Source: Psychrobacter sp. UBA5136 (GTDB taxonomy: Bacteria; Pseudomonadota; Gammaproteobacteria; Pseudomonadales; Moraxellaceae). From it: a DNA stretch of 15,965 nucleotides. Under the pieces are notes generated by a model that did not search any database, was not told where the DNA came from, and was given only the letters and a program-made list of their open reading frames with translations. How positions within the stretch are numbered: position 1 is the stretch's first letter; the number at the start of each line of letters is the position of its first letter. Both the position numbers and the translations under genes were made by a program. The DNA lies in the NCBI RefSeq assembly GCF_002414005.1, contig NZ_DHYG01000042.1, forward strand, positions 1 through 15,965, given 5' to 3'. Positions 14,502-15,965 of this stretch are shown piece after piece.

Positions 14502-15605
14502 TTAAGCTTGGTTTAAAAACGGATAATCGGTATAACCTTCTGTACCGCCGCCATAAAAGGTTTGCGGATGTTGCTCGTTTAGCGGCGCACCTGTGCGGAT
14601 ACGTTCCGCCAAGTCAGGATTGGCGATATAGTCACGACCAAAAGCAACGGCGTCGATATAGCCATCTTTGATATTCTGCGCTGCTTTTTCAGCGGTGTAG
14701 CCACCAGCGGCAATAATCATTTGCCCAAAAGCATCACGAACGCGCTGACGGAACTCGTCACTATAAGGCGTCCCGCCTGCCCAGTCAGGCTCAGAGAGAT
14801 GCAAATACATCAAGCCGCGCTTGTTAATTTGTTCAACCAGCCAGATATTTTCGTCTTCATTATAGCCTGCTTCGACGTTATTAAACGTACCAAGTGGCGA
14901 GATACGAATACCGACATGATCAGCATCCCACGCAGCGACACACGCATCGATGACATCAAGGGTTAAACGCGCACGATTTTCGCGGCTACCGCCGTACTTA
15001 TCATTGCGCTGGTTGGTTTGCTCAACCCAAAATTGATGCAGTAGATAACCATGAGCGCCGTGAATCTCTACGCCATCAAAGCCCGCTTCTTTGGCATTTT
15101 TGGTGGCAAGAGCAAAGTCAGCGATAACTTGCTGCACTTCCTCAAGCGTGGCTGGGCGCGGTGTTGTAGATTCAACGCGAATCGGTTGGTTATTGCTGTC
15201 ACGCAAAGTTGTGCGCACGCCTACATGAACGTCAGACGCTGAAATAGGCGCTTTGCCATCAGGCTGGACGCTTTCGTGTGAAACCAAACCTGTGTGCCAC
15301 AACTGGACGACAATCTTACCGCCTTTTGCGTGGATATTATCGACGATGGTTTTCCATGCGGTCGTTTGGTCTTTGGTGTGAATACCGGGCGCGCCCGCAT
15401 AGCCTTTTGCCTGAAAAGAGACCTGTGTCGCTTCGGTAATGACCAGACCTGCGCCACTACGCTGCGCATAATATTCGCTCGCTAGTGCCGTAGGAACATC
15501 GCCCGGCTCGACCGCGCGTAGGCGGGTTAATGGTGCCATGATGATGCGATTTTTTAGGGTTTGCGGGCCCATTTTGACGGGTTCGAATAAGTTGTCGTGT
15601 GCCAT
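14502..15605 (-). CDS. nemA: Old Yellow Enzyme family ene-reductase (NemA-type)
   Basis: This FMN enzyme uses NAD(P)H to reduce activated C=C bonds, and in NemA also N-ethylmaleimide and nitro/nitrate esters; the cytosolic role is usually detoxification of electrophiles. The 367-aa chain matches E. coli NemA (365 aa) throughout. It has MAPLTRLRAVEPGD (23-36, with Thr27 near the flavin), QLWHTG (101-106), the substrate-binding pair His182/His185 with Tyr187 in HGAHGYLLHQF, YGGSRENRAR (204-213), YLHLSEPDWAGG, the phosphate-binding VAFGRDYIANPDL, and the C-terminal YGGGTEGYTDYPFL. AAGG lies 6 nt before the ATG. No NemR-type regulator gene is in the window; a short palindrome at 15732-15742 upstream might be a regulator site. 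The symbol is by similarity; substrate range cannot be read from sequence. Confidence 0.93.
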   Translation of the reverse strand: MAHDNLFEPVKMGPQTLKNRIIMAPLTRLRAVEPGDVPTALASEYYAQRSGAGLVITEATQVSFQAKGYAGAPGIHTKDQTTAWKTIVDNIHAKGGKIVVQLWHTGLVSHESVQPDGKAPISASDVHVGVRTTLRDSNNQPIRVESTTPRPATLEEVQQVIADFALATKNAKEAGFDGVEIHGAHGYLLHQFWVEQTNQRNDKYGGSRENRARLTLDVIDACVAAWDADHVGIRISPLGTFNNVEAGYNEDENIWLVEQINKRGLMYLHLSEPDWAGGTPYSDEFRQRVRDAFGQMIIAAGGYTAEKAAQNIKDGYIDAVAFGRDYIANPDLAERIRTGAPLNEQHPQTFYGGGTEGYTDYPFLNQA

Positions 15606-15731
15606 AAAATGCCTTGTTTGTTGTTATAAAAACACGGTTATAAGATTTACTGAACATGAATAAATAACACTTATCATTGTTATTAATTACCAACTGGTCA
15701 ATCACCAAAACGTTGATTACTAAACTGTTAA

Positions 15732-15742
15732 TGACTAAGTCA
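15732..15742. promoter_or_regulatory. Palindrome TGACTAAGTCA upstream of the ene-reductase gene
   Basis: Perfect 5-bp arms around one central base lie about 130 bp before the ene-reductase ATG. A related sequence, TTGATTAC, lies 12 bp to the left of it at 15713-15720. It could be a regulator site; no family can be named. Confidence 0.3.
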
Positions 15743-15914
15743 TCTATTTATAAGCCGTGTTCTTTATAAGGATAGATACAGCGATTCCAAGTAAAAATTA
15801 CAAACAAAAACACCCGAACCCATATGTTTTTAATTTTTAAAAAACTATTATTTATATAGCCTTATAAGATTATTAAGATTGTGAAACCAGTGATTTTTGT
15901 TAAAGCTTGATAGT

Positions 15915-15948
15915 AAAAAGCACCTACTTTAAACCGTAAGTGCTTTTT
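15915..15948. terminator. Terminator of a gene beyond the right edge
   Basis: AAAAAGCACCTAC and GTAAGTGCTTTTT pair with one mismatch around an 8-nt loop, with A- and T-tracts on both sides. No gene in the window ends here, so it most likely serves a minus-strand gene that lies to the right. Confidence 0.75.
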
Positions 15949-15965
15949 ATACCAAACCCAAAATA

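Larger units (their letters stand above)
15606..15965. other. 360-bp right-edge spacer upstream of the ene-reductase gene
   Basis: It contains the palindrome TGACTAAGTCA (15732-15742), an ACCA-AC-TGGT half-palindrome (15690-15699), and a terminator near the edge (15915-15948). The rest is AT-rich without a supportable gene. Confidence 0.6.

Noticed and set aside
15457..15708. 83-codon minus-strand ORF overlapping the ene-reductase start
   Set aside because: It is in another frame over conserved ene-reductase sequence and lacks a ribosome site.
1..15965. CRISPR arrays, tRNA or rRNA genes, integrase or transposase genes
   Set aside because: I looked on both strands and saw no regularly spaced repeats, no tRNA-like cloverleaf and no recombinase motifs.

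Overview
The window looks like a chromosomal segment of a Moraxellaceae gammaproteobacterium, most likely Psychrobacter. The evidence is the single-chain gammaproteobacterial PurL, PgsA and NemA-type proteins that closely resemble their E. coli counterparts, moderate GC in the core genes with AT-rich spacers, and a house style of A-tract/T-tract hairpin terminators. The assignment rests on protein flavour recalled from memory, not on a search.

Layout, left to right. (1) 2-985 (+) is the 3' part of an AT-rich gene for a SEC-C zinc-motif protein; its frame is open to the left edge, so its start lies outside. A 372-bp spacer follows with a perfect hairpin, a 48-codon minus-strand ORF that looks like a gene remnant, and the purL terminator. 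(2) purL (-) makes FGAM in purine synthesis. Its likely start is an internal ATG pair about 115 bp inside the longest ORF, because a consensus -10 lies within that ORF. (3) Two tandem 164-aa flavin/PNPOx-fold 'general stress protein 26' paralogues (+) follow, about 50% identical, each with its own Shine-Dalgarno sequence, promoter candidate and terminator. (4) pgsA (-) is phosphatidylglycerophosphate synthase. (5) A 618-bp spacer holds a strong terminator with no gene in front of it, a possible small-RNA locus. (6) A small orphan lipoprotein gene (+) follows. (7) acs (-) is acetyl-CoA synthetase, with a hairpin in its 5' leader. (8) A 549-bp spacer contains an 87-bp imperfect palindrome that looks like a repeat element. 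(9) A HI0933/YhiN-type flavoprotein (+) and a pirin (+) follow. (10) An Old Yellow Enzyme family ene-reductase of the NemA type (-) comes next. (11) The right-hand 360 bp hold a small palindrome and a terminator belonging to a gene outside the window.

There is no long operon. Most genes are single transcription units bounded by hairpin terminators, several usable from both strands between convergent pairs (paralogue 2/pgsA, lipoprotein/acs, pirin/ene-reductase). The proteins are mostly housekeeping or stress/redox related: flavin-fold proteins, a flavoprotein oxidoreductase, a pirin and an ene-reductase. I found no convincing multi-gene novel system. The best leads are the AT-rich left flank with its remnant ORF, the orphan terminator/sRNA candidate, the palindromic repeat, and structured regulatory regions at acs, the lipoprotein gene and the first paralogue.
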